From JBNKHG01 sp050290225 (GTDB lineage: Bacteria > Pseudomonadota > Gammaproteobacteria > Pseudomonadales > Cellvibrionaceae), in assembly GCA_050290225.1 (NCBI GenBank), contig JBNKHG010000002.1, forward strand, positions 62,001-126,000: 64,000 bases of DNA, given 5' to 3'. Positions 48,331 to 57,707 of this stretch are shown here, one piece after another. The notes under the pieces are model-generated. The model made no database searches. It was not told where the DNA came from and saw nothing but the letters and a program-made list of their open reading frames with translations. The number at the start of each line of letters is the position of its first letter. Position 1 is the first letter of the stretch. A program made the translations under genes and the position numbers.

Positions 48331-50280
48331 TTAGCGTCGGCGTCGAGTCCGAGCCACCGCCAAGACAACCATCGCCAGCGTCAGGATACCCGGCACCAGG
48401 GCAATATTGACCAGTTTGACCTTACGCTCTAACGCCTCAATATCTTTATTGAGTTGATGCTGCACCTGACGCAGCTCTTTGCGAATTTGCAGTTTCTCCC
48501 GCTCAAAGGCCTGAATTTCCGCCTCCTGCTCCGCACTCAGGGTCAGCACGGTCTGACCCGCTTCATCCTGGCTTAGCTGCTGAATCTTGGCTTCCAGGTT
48601 TTCGAGCTTCTGCAGCAACAACTGCTCCTGCTCACGAAACCGTTGGGCTGCCTTGAGTTGCAGCGCCTCCACACGCTCAAAGGGTCGCGAATACTGGCCC
48701 CGGGCACGCACACTGATCAAGTCGCTACTGCCTCCGAGGTTCTCCACGGCGTTGGCAATAAAGTCGCCATTGTTGGCCCACGGGGCAGCCACCCGCTGTC
48801 CGAAGAAATCACTCACGCGCACCCATAGCCGGTCGGTGAGAATGTCCGTGTCGGCTACTATTATGACATTGATATCGCCTTGGGATTCCCTCAGATGCCC
48901 GGGTTCCGGCTTGGCCTCAGATTCGGTTGACTCGACGTCGTTTCCTTCTGCGTTATCACCGGTCCCGGATTCACTCTCCTCCCGAGGGCGCCCCTCGGGA
49001 AAAGCCGATTTTGCCGGACCCTGCACCCGGGCAGCCAGTGTAAAGGGACCACCTTGGGGTGCAAAGGCCTTCAACAGCTGGCCATGATCGCGCACCCCGA
49101 CAAACTGACCGGCATCCATCGTCATCGCCAGATCACTGGACCGCAGCAGTGGCACAAATCGTGTCGAGGCACCCTCGATCCCTGACAGCGCACCGGCCAT
49201 GGCCACGTTGATCGTTTCCAGATTGGAGATAGTGATATCCTCGCGCTGAAGGGCTTCTCCCTGCAAACCCAATATCCCCACATGCGGAAGAGGCAGATCG
49301 TTGTCGCCCGATGGGAGGCGCATGGCCCATTTGGCATCAGCTACTACCTGGGAGGCATCATAGTCAACGCCCCAAACCCGGAACAAATCCGGCAAAGCCG
49401 ACGCATTGGCGGCTGGTGTCGCCATCATACCCCCGGCAGCCATTTCAAAGTGCGGATCCACAAACACCAGGGCGCGTCCGCCGGCCAATACGAACTGGTC
49501 GACGGCGTAGCGCGTTTTCGCCGACAGGTTGCGGGGGTGAATCACCATCAACACATCCACATCCTCATCAACGCGTTCGAGCTCCATGTCCAACTGTCTA
49601 ACAGTGGCGATCTTGCGCAATTGCTCGATCACCAGCCAGGGCTCTCCGGGCTGTCGACGGGCAAAGTCAAAGCCGCCCAACGCAGAAACCCCGGTCAGCA
49701 CACCGACCACCGTGGGATTGTCATCCGCCAGGCGGTAAACCAGCTGACTGATATCGTATTCCAGAAACGCCTCTCGTTCGGGGTTAAAAAACGCGATCAC
49801 TTCTTGTCGCTCCGCCCCCCCTTCCCCGGCCCGCCCCACCAGACCGAAGTAAACCGTATCGCCGCCGACACTCACAGGCACCCCCTGCAAACCATACTCG
49901 GCGGCCCTGTCCTCAGCCTCGCTAAAGGGTTCCGGATCGGTCTGCGTCAACACCAGTTTGCCGCCGCTCACCAGGCTGTATTCCTCCAGCAGCTCGCGTA
50001 CCCGACGGGCGTAGTCGCGCAGCTGGGGCAGCTCCTCCGACGCCTTGTCTGAATAAAACAATTCCAGCTCGATACTGCCGTCAAGCTTTTCCAAAATGGT
50101 GCGGGTGCCTGATGTCAGGGTATACAGCCGATCCTCGGTCAGATCGGCCCGCCAGGCGGGTAAATGCTGGATAAGCCCCACGACCAACAGCAATATCACC
50201 AACAACCCCAACAAACCCATGCCTGAAAACCAGCGTGGGCGCCAATACCCGGACGAGTGCCCTCGTTGTCTGCTACTCAT
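48331..50280 (-). CDS. GldG-like ABC transport auxiliary membrane protein
   Basis: 649 residues. A transmembrane helix near the N-terminus (about residues 20-40), a large periplasmic region of the ABC-type uncharacterised transport domain (YTLTSGTRTILEKLDGSIELELFYSDKASEELPQL: key motifs TILEKL and YSDKASE), a low-complexity acidic insertion around residues 430-460, a long coiled coil (about 565-625; rich in Lys, Glu and Gln) and a C-terminal helix (VNIALVPGILTLAMVVLAVA). The family is found with GldA and GldF proteins in gliding bacteria and in many others where the role is unknown. It begins 10 bases after the permease stop. Confidence 0.85.
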   Translation of the reverse strand: MSSRQRGHSSGYWRPRWFSGMGLLGLLVILLLVVGLIQHLPAWRADLTEDRLYTLTSGTRTILEKLDGSIELELFYSDKASEELPQLRDYARRVRELLEEYSLVSGGKLVLTQTDPEPFSEAEDRAAEYGLQGVPVSVGGDTVYFGLVGRAGEGGAERQEVIAFFNPEREAFLEYDISQLVYRLADDNPTVVGVLTGVSALGGFDFARRQPGEPWLVIEQLRKIATVRQLDMELERVDEDVDVLMVIHPRNLSAKTRYAVDQFVLAGGRALVFVDPHFEMAAGGMMATPAANASALPDLFRVWGVDYDASQVVADAKWAMRLPSGDNDLPLPHVGILGLQGEALQREDITISNLETINVAMAGALSGIEGASTRFVPLLRSSDLAMTMDAGQFVGVRDHGQLLKAFAPQGGPFTLAARVQGPAKSAFPEGRPREESESGTGDNAEGNDVESTESEAKPEPGHLRESQGDINVIIVADTDILTDRLWVRVSDFFGQRVAAPWANNGDFIANAVENLGGSSDLISVRARGQYSRPFERVEALQLKAAQRFREQEQLLLQKLENLEAKIQQLSQDEAGQTVLTLSAEQEAEIQAFEREKLQIRKELRQVQHQLNKDIEALERKVKLVNIALVPGILTLAMVVLAVARTRRRR

Positions 50281-50290
50281 CGCTCAGTTC

Positions 50291-51064
50291 CTAGTCCGCT
50301 TTTTTCAATTCAATCACGATCACCGTCGCCGCCAACCAAACACCGATAAACACGGCAAAATACAGCAGGTCACGAATATCCAGTACGCCGCGGCTGATCG
50401 CCTGATAGTGGGTGAGAAAACTCAAGCTGGCTACGGAGTCCACCAGCCAGATCGGGGCCCAACCGTAAAATGCTTTCAGCAGCAGCGGATAACCGATCAG
50501 AATAAATCCAAAACAAACGCTTACTGTAAGGATAAAAGCGATTACCTGGTTTCGGGTGACGGCGGACAGGCAGCAGCCAACCGCCAGAAATGCCCCGGAC
50601 ATAAGCCAGCTGCCCAGGTAGGCAGCCAGGATTACGCCGTTATCCGGGTTGCCCAGATAATTGACGGTTAACCAGATGGGCAGGGTAAGCAACAACGCCA
50701 GTCCAGAGAACAACCAGGCGGCAAGGAATTTTCCCATCACCGCATCCGCCACTGTCACCGGCAGGGTCATCAACAACTCGATGGTGCCCGACTTGCGTTC
50801 TTCCGCCCACAGGCGCATGGCAATGGGCGGCACCAGTATCAGGTAAAGCCACGGATGGAAGGAAAAAAATGCCATCAAATCCGCCTGTCCACGGGCAAAG
50901 AAGTTACCCAGCTCAAAGGTGAAAAACCCGCTCAACATCAGGAAGATGACAATAAATACGTAAGCCAGCGGGGTGGCAAAATAGCCGCTCAATTCGCGTT
51001 TGAACAACACGCGTGTACGCCCCCAACTACCGAGCCAACCGGCTTTTAAGGCTTGATCGCTCAT
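50291..51064 (-). CDS. ABC transporter permease (GldF/ABC-2 type)
   Basis: 257 residues with about six transmembrane helices. Conserved ABC-2 features are RVLFKRELSGYFATPLAYVF at the N-terminus, LRMWAEERKSGT-like RLWAEERKSGTIELLMTLPV near residue 90, and GAFLAVGCCLSAVTRNQVIAF. Its ATG overlaps the stop of the ATPase gene by one base (ATGA). It works with the ATPase and GldG-like protein, probably exporting an unknown substrate. Confidence 0.87.
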   Translation of the reverse strand: MSDQALKAGWLGSWGRTRVLFKRELSGYFATPLAYVFIVIFLMLSGFFTFELGNFFARGQADLMAFFSFHPWLYLILVPPIAMRLWAEERKSGTIELLMTLPVTVADAVMGKFLAAWLFSGLALLLTLPIWLTVNYLGNPDNGVILAAYLGSWLMSGAFLAVGCCLSAVTRNQVIAFILTVSVCFGFILIGYPLLLKAFYGWAPIWLVDSVASLSFLTHYQAISRGVLDIRDLLYFAVFIGVWLAATVIVIELKKAD

Positions 51065-52002
51065 CAGACCTTTCCTCCGGTAACACGGCGAAAGACGTCA
51101 TCGAGGCGGCCGTGATCCACATGCAACTCCCCCACGCGCCAGCCGTGGGTTTGAATCGCCGCTCCAACAGCGGAGTATATTTCAACACCCTTTTCCGGAA
51201 AGGCGATATAGGTATTGGATTGCTCCGTGTCCCGCTCTACTGCAGCCACACCAGGCAATCCCGCAAGCACTTCGTACACATCGTGATCAACCTGGTTATT
51301 CTCTTCCAACTGCAGGGTTACGGCCCGATAGAAGCGCGACTGAGCCTGTAGAGCTTCGGGTGTACCATCGGCAACGATTTCGCCATTGTTGATGATAATC
51401 GCCCGCGAACAGACGGCACTTACCTCTTCCAGGATATGGGTGGAGATAATAACGATCTTGTCTTTGGAAAGATTATGTATCAGTTCCCGCACTTGATACT
51501 TTTGGTTCGGATCGAGCCCATCGGTGGGCTCATCCAAAATAAGCACCTGGGGATCGTGAATTATCGCCTGGGCCAAACCGACGCGGCGTTTAAAGCCCTT
51601 TGACAAAGTATCTATAGGTTGTTGCAGCACCGAATCCAGTTGCAAGCGCGCGATCACGCTGTCGATGCGCTGCTGTGCCTCACCCCTGTCGAAGGCCCTT
51701 ATCTGGGCGATAAAACGCAGAAACTGCAAAGTGGTCATATCGCCATAGCTGGGGGCGCCTTCCGGCAAGTAACCGATTCGGCTCTTTACGGCAATCGGGC
51801 TATGGCGCACGTCCTCCCCGAAGACAAGGACCTGACCCTCATCGGGTGCAAGGAATCCGGTGATCATTTTCATGGTGGTGGACTTGCCGGCACCGTTAGG
51901 CCCGAGAAAACCGAGAATCTCACCGGGCGATATGCTGAAGGAAATGCGATTGACGGCCGTAAAGCCACCAAACCGCTTCGTCAATTGACTGATTTCGATC
52001 AT
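51064..52002 (-). CDS. ABC transporter ATP-binding protein (GldA-like)
   Basis: 312 residues. Walker A GPNGAGKSTTMKM (about residue 40), Q-loop region YLPEGAPSYGDMT, signature LSKGFKRRVGLAQAI, Walker B VLILDEPTDGLDPNQ and switch His in IISTHILEEV are intact. The C-terminal 80 residues form the accessory domain of this ABC-2 subfamily. It energises the adjacent permease. It is first in a four-gene minus-strand set with the permease, the GldG-like protein and probably the secreted protein. Confidence 0.92.
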   Translation of the reverse strand: MIEISQLTKRFGGFTAVNRISFSISPGEILGFLGPNGAGKSTTMKMITGFLAPDEGQVLVFGEDVRHSPIAVKSRIGYLPEGAPSYGDMTTLQFLRFIAQIRAFDRGEAQQRIDSVIARLQLDSVLQQPIDTLSKGFKRRVGLAQAIIHDPQVLILDEPTDGLDPNQKYQVRELIHNLSKDKIVIISTHILEEVSAVCSRAIIINNGEIVADGTPEALQAQSRFYRAVTLQLEENNQVDHDVYEVLAGLPGVAAVERDTEQSNTYIAFPEKGVEIYSAVGAAIQTHGWRVGELHVDHGRLDDVFRRVTGGKV

Positions 52003-52122
52003 GGCCTTTTGAGCTCAATAAAAATGGAGGAAGGAAATATAAGGAGCGCGCCAGTATATTTCAACCGGGCGACAATGGGATTTATAAAAATTTAACGCTC
52101 AGCCGGTGCAGGATTTGACGCC

Positions 52123-53394
52123 CTAGCCGTTTAATAGCTGCTTGGCCACGTTGATCTGGTCTTTAGCCTCATCAAGAATGCGAATCGTCAGTTCCGGCGT
52201 CAACTCTCCCAGCGGTAACTTGTGGAAAGCCGGCACCTCGGTCATAGACTGCACGGGCATTGGCCGTCTGTTACGCATAAAGGCGTGAAGCTTTGCCACC
52301 TGCACAATATCGCAGATATCAGCACTACTGCTGTGGGTGCGGTTCCAATCACTGGCTTCCCTGGCCACCTCGATATAGTAATCGGGGAATCTCCAGCGAG
52401 TGAGGATTTCAGCCCCAGCCTCGCCTTGCAACTGGGCGATGACCTTTTGCCACTGCTCCTCATCTTTCAACAATGAGGGATGTGTTTCGATATAGGCGAG
52501 AATCGCTATGACACCGATGTTGTGGAGCAGTCCTGCCAGCATCACCTCTTCGGGGGGATGATAGAAACCCCGTTCGCGCTCCATCCGGCAGATGACAAAG
52601 CTGATCGCTGCCACCTCGACGCTGAGTTTCCATGCCTCTTGCATCTGCTTTTTCAGCGCCGGCACTTTCGTTTGGAACAGGTCCCGAAGGGTAAAGCTCA
52701 CCACCAGCTGCTTGGTATTGATCAGCCCCAACCGCACGATGGCATTACGCGTCGATTCACAGGTAGTACTGCCGTGGTAGAGCGGGCTGTTGGCTGCCCT
52801 GATTAACTTGGCGGCGATTGCCGGATCCGAATTGACGGCATCGGCGATCCTGTCAGCGTTGGAGTTTTCGTCCTCCAGCAGTTTGCGCACGCGCATAGCC
52901 ACTTCTGGCAAGCTGGGGAGAACGAATTTGTTTTGTCGCAGAGCGCTTTGGAAATCCGACAATAACTGCAGGCTTTCCAATTCGTCCACACTGCCTACTT
53001 CGTCGAAGAAATAGGCTTCGGCCTCCTCATTGCCGCTCTTCATGTCCTCCTGCAGATCCTCGAGGATATCGGCATCCAGGAGTAACACCCGGGAGCGGCA
53101 ACTGGCGATAGCGGTGTACTGACGCGGGCGGAGGCGAGCAATCTGTCGCCTGGCGGCGTCATCGCTGTCAGCAATGACGCGCACGGCGCCATCATTAGCG
53201 TGTAACTCCAGCGCCCCTTCGATCAAAAAGTACTCGATACTGTCAATATCACCGAACTCAAACAGCTGTTGCCCGGTTGAAAATTCCCGTACCTGCACTT
53301 TACTGGCCAGTAGCAACAACTGGTGATCATCCAGGCCCTGAAAGGAGAGGAACCGCTTAAGGTCCTCCGGCGACACCCCACCATGCTCATTCAT
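52123..53394 (-). CDS. HDOD-domain protein with N-terminal cyclic nucleotide-binding domain
   Basis: 423 residues, cytoplasmic. Residues about 10-130 form a cNMP-binding fold (RFLSFQGLDDHQLLLLASK, VREFSTGQQLFEFGDID, YFLIEGALELHANDG); the PRxxTA phosphate loop is not clearly kept, so ligand binding is uncertain. Residues about 150-370 are an HDOD domain (LPSLPEVAMRVRKLLEDENS, LIRAANSPLYHGSTT, MLAGLLHNIGVIAILAY). HDOD proteins lack HD catalysis and work in signalling output. No clear operon partner; the ABC ATPase gene begins 120 bases downstream. Confidence 0.85.
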   Translation of the reverse strand: MNEHGGVSPEDLKRFLSFQGLDDHQLLLLASKVQVREFSTGQQLFEFGDIDSIEYFLIEGALELHANDGAVRVIADSDDAARRQIARLRPRQYTAIASCRSRVLLLDADILEDLQEDMKSGNEEAEAYFFDEVGSVDELESLQLLSDFQSALRQNKFVLPSLPEVAMRVRKLLEDENSNADRIADAVNSDPAIAAKLIRAANSPLYHGSTTCESTRNAIVRLGLINTKQLVVSFTLRDLFQTKVPALKKQMQEAWKLSVEVAAISFVICRMERERGFYHPPEEVMLAGLLHNIGVIAILAYIETHPSLLKDEEQWQKVIAQLQGEAGAEILTRWRFPDYYIEVAREASDWNRTHSSSADICDIVQVAKLHAFMRNRRPMPVQSMTEVPAFHKLPLGELTPELTIRILDEAKDQINVAKQLLNG

Positions 53395-53494
53395 AAGCGG
53401 TTATAACTCCATTATGATGACTGCTCGACCTGCCACCGACCACCGTAGGCCGCCCTGCAGGGTTACCTGATAATCAGATCGACAACGACCACAT

Positions 53495-54151
53495 TTAAAG
53501 AGGCAACAGCTCCAGTTCAACCCGGCGGTTGGCCTGGCGACCGCTGGTGGTATCATTGCTGGCCACCGGGTAACGCGGTCCGTACCCCATAGCCTGTACT
53601 CTACCGGCAGCCACTTTCTGCTGCACCAGATACCGTCGTACACTCTCCGCCCTCTGTTCGCTCAGGGTCTGGTTAAGCGCATTGCTGCCGGTGGAATCCG
53701 TATGACCGGACACCTTGATGGCGGTTTTATCAAATTCCACCAAAACCAGGGCGACATCGTTCAGGACGCTGTAAAAGTCACCGCGAATATCGTATTGCCC
53801 GGTGGCAAAAGTAATATTGCCCGGCATCACCAAGCGAATATTGTCACCTTCACGACGCACCTGGACACCGGTCTGTTGGAGCCGCTGGCGCAAGGCCGCC
53901 TCCTGCTGGTCCATATAGTAGCCTATGCCAGCACCGATTGCCCCGCCCGCCACAGCACCGGTAAGTGCGCCTTTCTTGCGGTCCTCATCACTGGCGGTAG
54001 CGGCTCCCACTACAGCTCCCGCGACTGCACCGATGGTGGCGCCCTTGGCGGTATTACTGGTCTTTTGCTCGCCACTGTATGGATCCACGGTGGTACAGGA
54101 GATCAATGCCGATACGCCCAAGCCTGCGACAATTCGAACAAGAGATTTCAT
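53495..54151 (-). CDS. OmpA-family lipoprotein with glycine zipper (YiaD-like)
   Basis: 218 residues. Lipoprotein signal with Cys at residue 19 (GVSALISCTTVDPYSG). A glycine-rich zipper segment (about residues 36-80; TIGAVAGAVVGAATASDED and GAVAGGAIGAGIGYYMDQQE) can insert in the outer membrane. An OmpA C-terminal peptidoglycan-binding domain (about 105-218) has the signature VSGHTDSTGSNALNQTLSEQ, ESVRRYLVQQ and GYGPRYPVASN, ending NRRVELELLPL. It links outer membrane and cell wall. It diverges from the LRR lipoprotein gene. Confidence 0.88.
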   Translation of the reverse strand: MKSLVRIVAGLGVSALISCTTVDPYSGEQKTSNTAKGATIGAVAGAVVGAATASDEDRKKGALTGAVAGGAIGAGIGYYMDQQEAALRQRLQQTGVQVRREGDNIRLVMPGNITFATGQYDIRGDFYSVLNDVALVLVEFDKTAIKVSGHTDSTGSNALNQTLSEQRAESVRRYLVQQKVAAGRVQAMGYGPRYPVASNDTTSGRQANRRVELELLPL

Positions 54152-54322
54152 AAACGTCTATTCCTTTTCTGTCATTTGTTTCAAACCATTTTCAAACAAT
54201 CACCCGAGGAGGAACCTCGGTCGACAAACCAACGAAGAATAACGGGACGCCAACGCAGTTGACCACTTCCCGGGGAGAGGGTTAGGCTGTCCGGCCATAT
54301 CATCCCGGAGATAAGCCTGACC

Positions 54323-54835
54323 ATGCACTGTTGGAAGTCCGCCGCCCCACTACTGGCCACCTTGATCTGTCTCACTGCCTGTGGACCCTATTCGATCACA
54401 GTCAATGACAACGAACTTTACTCGCCTCCCACCCTGTTTACCAACTTTAAAATGAAAGATGGCCAGCTTAGAGACTGTCTGGACCAAACTATCAAAGACA
54501 AGGCCATCACCCAACCCAATCAACTCAAGCGGCTCGCCTGCACCCATGCCGGCATCCAAAGCCTCAAAGGGATCGAAGTGTTTAGCCAACTGGAAGCTCT
54601 TAACCTTAATGACAACCAATTGACTGGGATTACGCCACTGGCAAGGCTGGGCCAGTTGAAGCAGGTATTGCTGAAAGGCAACCGGCTCAAGGACGCCGCC
54701 GCGCTGTTGAATTTACTGAAACTTGAATCGCTGGACATACGGGATAATCCACATCTATCTTGCGACGACCTCAACCAACTCCGCACTATCAGCAGCGCTC
54801 AACTGAGCCTACCGGTTCAATGTGAGGAAAGCTGA
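54323..54835 (+). CDS. Leucine-rich-repeat lipoprotein
   Basis: 170 residues. Lipobox LICLTAC places the lipidated Cys at about residue 20. After a 60-residue polar region come three to four leucine-rich repeats of the bacterial type (IQSLKGIEVFSQLEALNLND, NQLTGITPLARLGQLKQVLL, NRLKDAAALLNLLKLESLDI). The end has two Cys (LSCDDLNQL and PVQCEES), possibly a disulfide cap. It is probably exposed in the periplasm or outer membrane as a protein-binding surface. Partner unknown. Confidence 0.8.
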   Translation: MHCWKSAAPLLATLICLTACGPYSITVNDNELYSPPTLFTNFKMKDGQLRDCLDQTIKDKAITQPNQLKRLACTHAGIQSLKGIEVFSQLEALNLNDNQLTGITPLARLGQLKQVLLKGNRLKDAAALLNLLKLESLDIRDNPHLSCDDLNQLRTISSAQLSLPVQCEES

Positions 54836-54872
54836 GGCAACCCTATCGCCTGCCTGTTTTTCTGTTCCTTCC

Positions 54873-55163
54873 CTAGAGCGGGGTTTCCTGTTGACGTGCC
54901 GGCATAAACATCAATCCGATAACATTGCGGTGATGATACATGACTCTCATAAATACCGGTTCTTCGTTAATAGGGCCCGCAATTCGCTTAAATTTCACGC
55001 ATAGCACTGTTCCCACAGGTGGCAGAGGCTGATTATCGATGAGCACCGAAGCCCCCCCGTCAGAAATATCACGTGCAAATCCGGTAATGCCCCCCAAGGC
55101 AGGATGTGTCATTTCAACTTTTATAGACGTAGGTTTCCGTTCGAATAGACGGCGTTCATCCAC
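54873..55163 (-). CDS. PilZ-domain protein (c-di-GMP binding)
   Basis: 96 residues from GTG 55163, which has GGAGAG six bases upstream; the longer frame to 55223 is less likely. The PilZ c-di-GMP motifs are present: ERRLFERKP (RxxxR) near the start and DISDGGAS (D/NxSxxG) in the middle, then GTVLCVKFKRI and HRNVIGLMFM. It is a single-domain PilZ adaptor; target unknown. No other c-di-GMP gene is in the window. Confidence 0.88.
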   Translation of the reverse strand: MDERRLFERKPTSIKVEMTHPALGGITGFARDISDGGASVLIDNQPLPPVGTVLCVKFKRIAGPINEEPVFMRVMYHHRNVIGLMFMPARQQETPL

Positions 55164-55347
55164 AGGCCACTCTCCTTTGGCTTTATATTGTCTGTTACGG
55201 CACCTGTCACTGGCTGCAAGCAATCAATTAAAAACACTGGGATATTAAAACCAGAGGGTGCGATTGCCCCTGTGCGAATCCCCCTGGTCTCACCCCAGCT
55301 ATAGAACCATAAAAGGGGCAATGGATAAAGGCGGACAACGCCATTTA

Positions 55348-55368
55348 ATCCACAGTTTCTGTGGATAA
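55348..55368. other. Dyad with a perfect DnaA box in a long intergenic gap
   Basis: ATCCACAG-TTT-CTGTGGAT (55348-55366) is a perfect dyad, and TGTGGATAA (55360-55368) is the reverse complement of the DnaA box TTATCCACA. An AT-rich tract lies at about 55440-55510. The whole gap 55164-55666 (503 bases) has no gene I can support. One perfect box is too little to call an origin. Confidence 0.35.
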
Positions 55369-55666
55369 CTCTGTGCATGACCGGGTGGAAATTGTCGCAA
55401 AGCCCCAATAATTCAGACGTCCGTACAGATTGTCTGTTTTGCAACCAAAATTTTTATTTCTTTTTAAATCAATAACTTACACTTAAAGTATAGATTATTG
55501 CAGTTTTTACAGGCCACCGTCGTCCAAAATGACAAGAACCCTGTCAGCATGTGGAAAAGAGTTGACAGCTTAGACAGGTTGGCTATGAAAAAAAACGACA
55601 GGAAGTGCTAACTCTCACGTCCTCTTCATCCCTGGCGTCAAAAAATTATCAGACGTATTTTCGACA

Positions 55667-56425
55667 CTATTGAATCTCCAGCCAATCGAATCCCTCATCC
55701 TGGCAGGCATATATCACCCGCTCCAGATCGCGAGTCGACTCTGCCAGGGTCTCCTGCGCCAGCGCCAGTGAGTTGTTTTTTTGACTGATGTGGGCAACCA
55801 CCAGATGCTGCAGGCGTCTGGTCTCCGCACGATGCAGAAAACCGGCAGTCTGCTGATTACTCAAGTGCCCCCACTGCCCCCCCACACGACGCTTCAGCGA
55901 AGGCGGGTATGGGCCCGATGCCAGCATAGCGGGGTCGTGATTCGCCTCTATCACCAGTGCATCGCAGGCTTGATAGCAAGCTTCTACATGGGGCGAGATG
56001 GAACCCAGATCAGTCAGGATCCCCAGACGCCGGCCGGCGATTTGAAACAGAAACTGGCTGGGCTCGCGGGCATCGTGGGGCACGGCGACAGGTACCACCT
56101 CAACACCCGCGACACTGAAAGGCTGGTAACCTTGGATCAGGTGCAGTTCGGGCAAGGCTCCCAAGTCCTTGCTGCGATATGTCCCCGGGGTCATATAGAC
56201 GGGCAGGTTAAACTTACGGGCAAAGGGTGCAACGCCCTTGATATGGTCACCGTGCTCATGCGTGACCAATATAGCGGTCAAATCCTCAGGTGTTTTACCC
56301 AGTCGCGCCAGTCGCAGGACGGTTTCCTTGATCGTAAAACCACAATCCACCAACAAGCACCGCCCCTGCCATTCAACCAGAGTGGCATTGCCACGGCTAC
56401 CACTGCCGAGGGATGCAAACCTCAC
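55667..56425 (-). CDS. MBL-fold metallo-hydrolase (YycJ-like)
   Basis: 252 residues. RFASLGSGSRGNATLVEW begins the fold, and the metal motif is LVTHEHGDHIKGV (HxHxDH). Further ligands are in PVAVPHDAREP, ILTDLGS, VIEANHDPAML and AHISQKNNSLAL. This is the YycJ/WalJ-type subgroup, some members of which are 5'-exonucleases acting on DNA. It lies 12 bases after bamC in the dapA-bamC-MBL set also known from Pseudomonas; purC, the common next gene, is not present here. Confidence 0.88.
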   Translation of the reverse strand: MRFASLGSGSRGNATLVEWQGRCLLVDCGFTIKETVLRLARLGKTPEDLTAILVTHEHGDHIKGVAPFARKFNLPVYMTPGTYRSKDLGALPELHLIQGYQPFSVAGVEVVPVAVPHDAREPSQFLFQIAGRRLGILTDLGSISPHVEACYQACDALVIEANHDPAMLASGPYPPSLKRRVGGQWGHLSNQQTAGFLHRAETRRLQHLVVAHISQKNNSLALAQETLAESTRDLERVIYACQDEGFDWLEIQ

Positions 56426-56437
56426 GGAAGCCGGGCT

Positions 56438-57640
56438 CTAAATCAGGTTGCGGCGGATCAGCGCCAGCAGTTGCCTGGCCTGCTTGGGAGCCAGTGTCTT
56501 GGCGTAGGCATCTCGAATGCGCACTTCGACAAAGTCGTCGTGACCGCGCACCACAACCAGATATCCGGGAGCGTCCTGCAACACCTCGGCGCTCCCTGTG
56601 TTGTTGATCACACTCGAAAAAATGGCTCTGTTTTCCGGGGTATCCGCCAACTGCAAATGACTGAGAATCTGCTGCAGTGTATAGGGACTGCTTACCTGTT
56701 CATCGTCATCAGAGCCGAACCAGCGGCTGAACCAGCCCGGTTCATCTTCGTCCTCTGGCTTTCGATAATGCACATAATAAATACCTACCACCGAATCTTC
56801 GTCGAGTAGGGAGAAACCTTCCTGCTGAACGGCGTGGCCCAATGTCGCCCAGGCGCGCACCATGTCGATCCCCATTTTCAACACCGGTTCTGTACCCGCT
56901 GCGCTGATGCTCACCTTGGCGGCACCGCCGATGGTTTGTGCCAGCAGTGACGTGGCGCCACTGGTTACGTCACTGGCCAGAGTGGCAGCCAGTTCATCCA
57001 GCATCCAGGACTCGCGCTCTGGATCTATCGACTGCGCAGGCCATTCCACCGGCGCAGAGACTGATTTGCCTGCCGCTGCACTGACATGCAAAACATGGAT
57101 TTCAGTACTGTCAGGCTGAACCCCCTGTTCGATCAGGATACGGTATTTGTTCTTTTGATCGAGATCGGACTTAAACTGCAGCCAGGCCGTATCGATGATC
57201 CCGGAGGCGGCATCGGTGTTGACTACCTGCAGACCATTGCGGGCGAGGAAGTTGCGAACTCGTGGCCAGACTTCACTGGGACGGGTGTTAATCAAAATCC
57301 AGCGTTTGCTTCCCAACTTTTGTATTTTAACCTTTTCGGTAAGCATGTTGGCCGCCAGTGGTTGAGGCCTGGGCACCTCAAAGCGTTCACCCTCATCAAA
57401 ATCATTAGAAGCGACAGATGGAATGACATAGAGCTGTTCAAGCTGGTTTGAATCGGCATCCGGCGGTAGGGTAATCGGGGGCAGGGATTCGGCCTTCAAG
57501 TAGTCATCTCCGCGATCGCGAAAGTACCCTTCGTTGCCAAACAGCGCGCTACATCCGGAAAGCCCCACTGCCGCCCCCAGGGTTAAAGCAATAATTGCCA
57601 ATCGCAGACAGCGTTCAGGTAAATGTGGGATAGTCGTCAT
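56438..57640 (-). CDS. bamC: Outer membrane assembly lipoprotein BamC
   Basis: 400 residues. Lipobox VGLSGCSALFG (Cys at about residue 30). The N-terminal unstructured part (RGDDYLKAESLPPITLPPD) matches the BamD-binding segment of BamC. Two helix-grip domains follow (about 90-220 and 265-395; RWILINTRPSEVWPRVRNFL and YLVVVRGHDDFVEVRIRDAY). It is part of the Bam complex with BamA. It follows dapA after 67 bases, its normal neighbour. Confidence 0.9.
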   Translation of the reverse strand: MTTIPHLPERCLRLAIIALTLGAAVGLSGCSALFGNEGYFRDRGDDYLKAESLPPITLPPDADSNQLEQLYVIPSVASNDFDEGERFEVPRPQPLAANMLTEKVKIQKLGSKRWILINTRPSEVWPRVRNFLARNGLQVVNTDAASGIIDTAWLQFKSDLDQKNKYRILIEQGVQPDSTEIHVLHVSAAAGKSVSAPVEWPAQSIDPERESWMLDELAATLASDVTSGATSLLAQTIGGAAKVSISAAGTEPVLKMGIDMVRAWATLGHAVQQEGFSLLDEDSVVGIYYVHYRKPEDEDEPGWFSRWFGSDDDEQVSSPYTLQQILSHLQLADTPENRAIFSSVINNTGSAEVLQDAPGYLVVVRGHDDFVEVRIRDAYAKTLAPKQARQLLALIRRNLI

Positions 57641-57707
57641 TCTTTTTATCTTTCACTTTTTTAACGGATGCAGGTGTTGTCAAGCTGCGGGTAAGAGGCT
57701 CTCGTAT

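Noticed and set aside
55164..55666. Chromosome replication origin
   Set aside because: Only one perfect DnaA box; dnaA, rpmH, mnmG and parAB are absent nearby.
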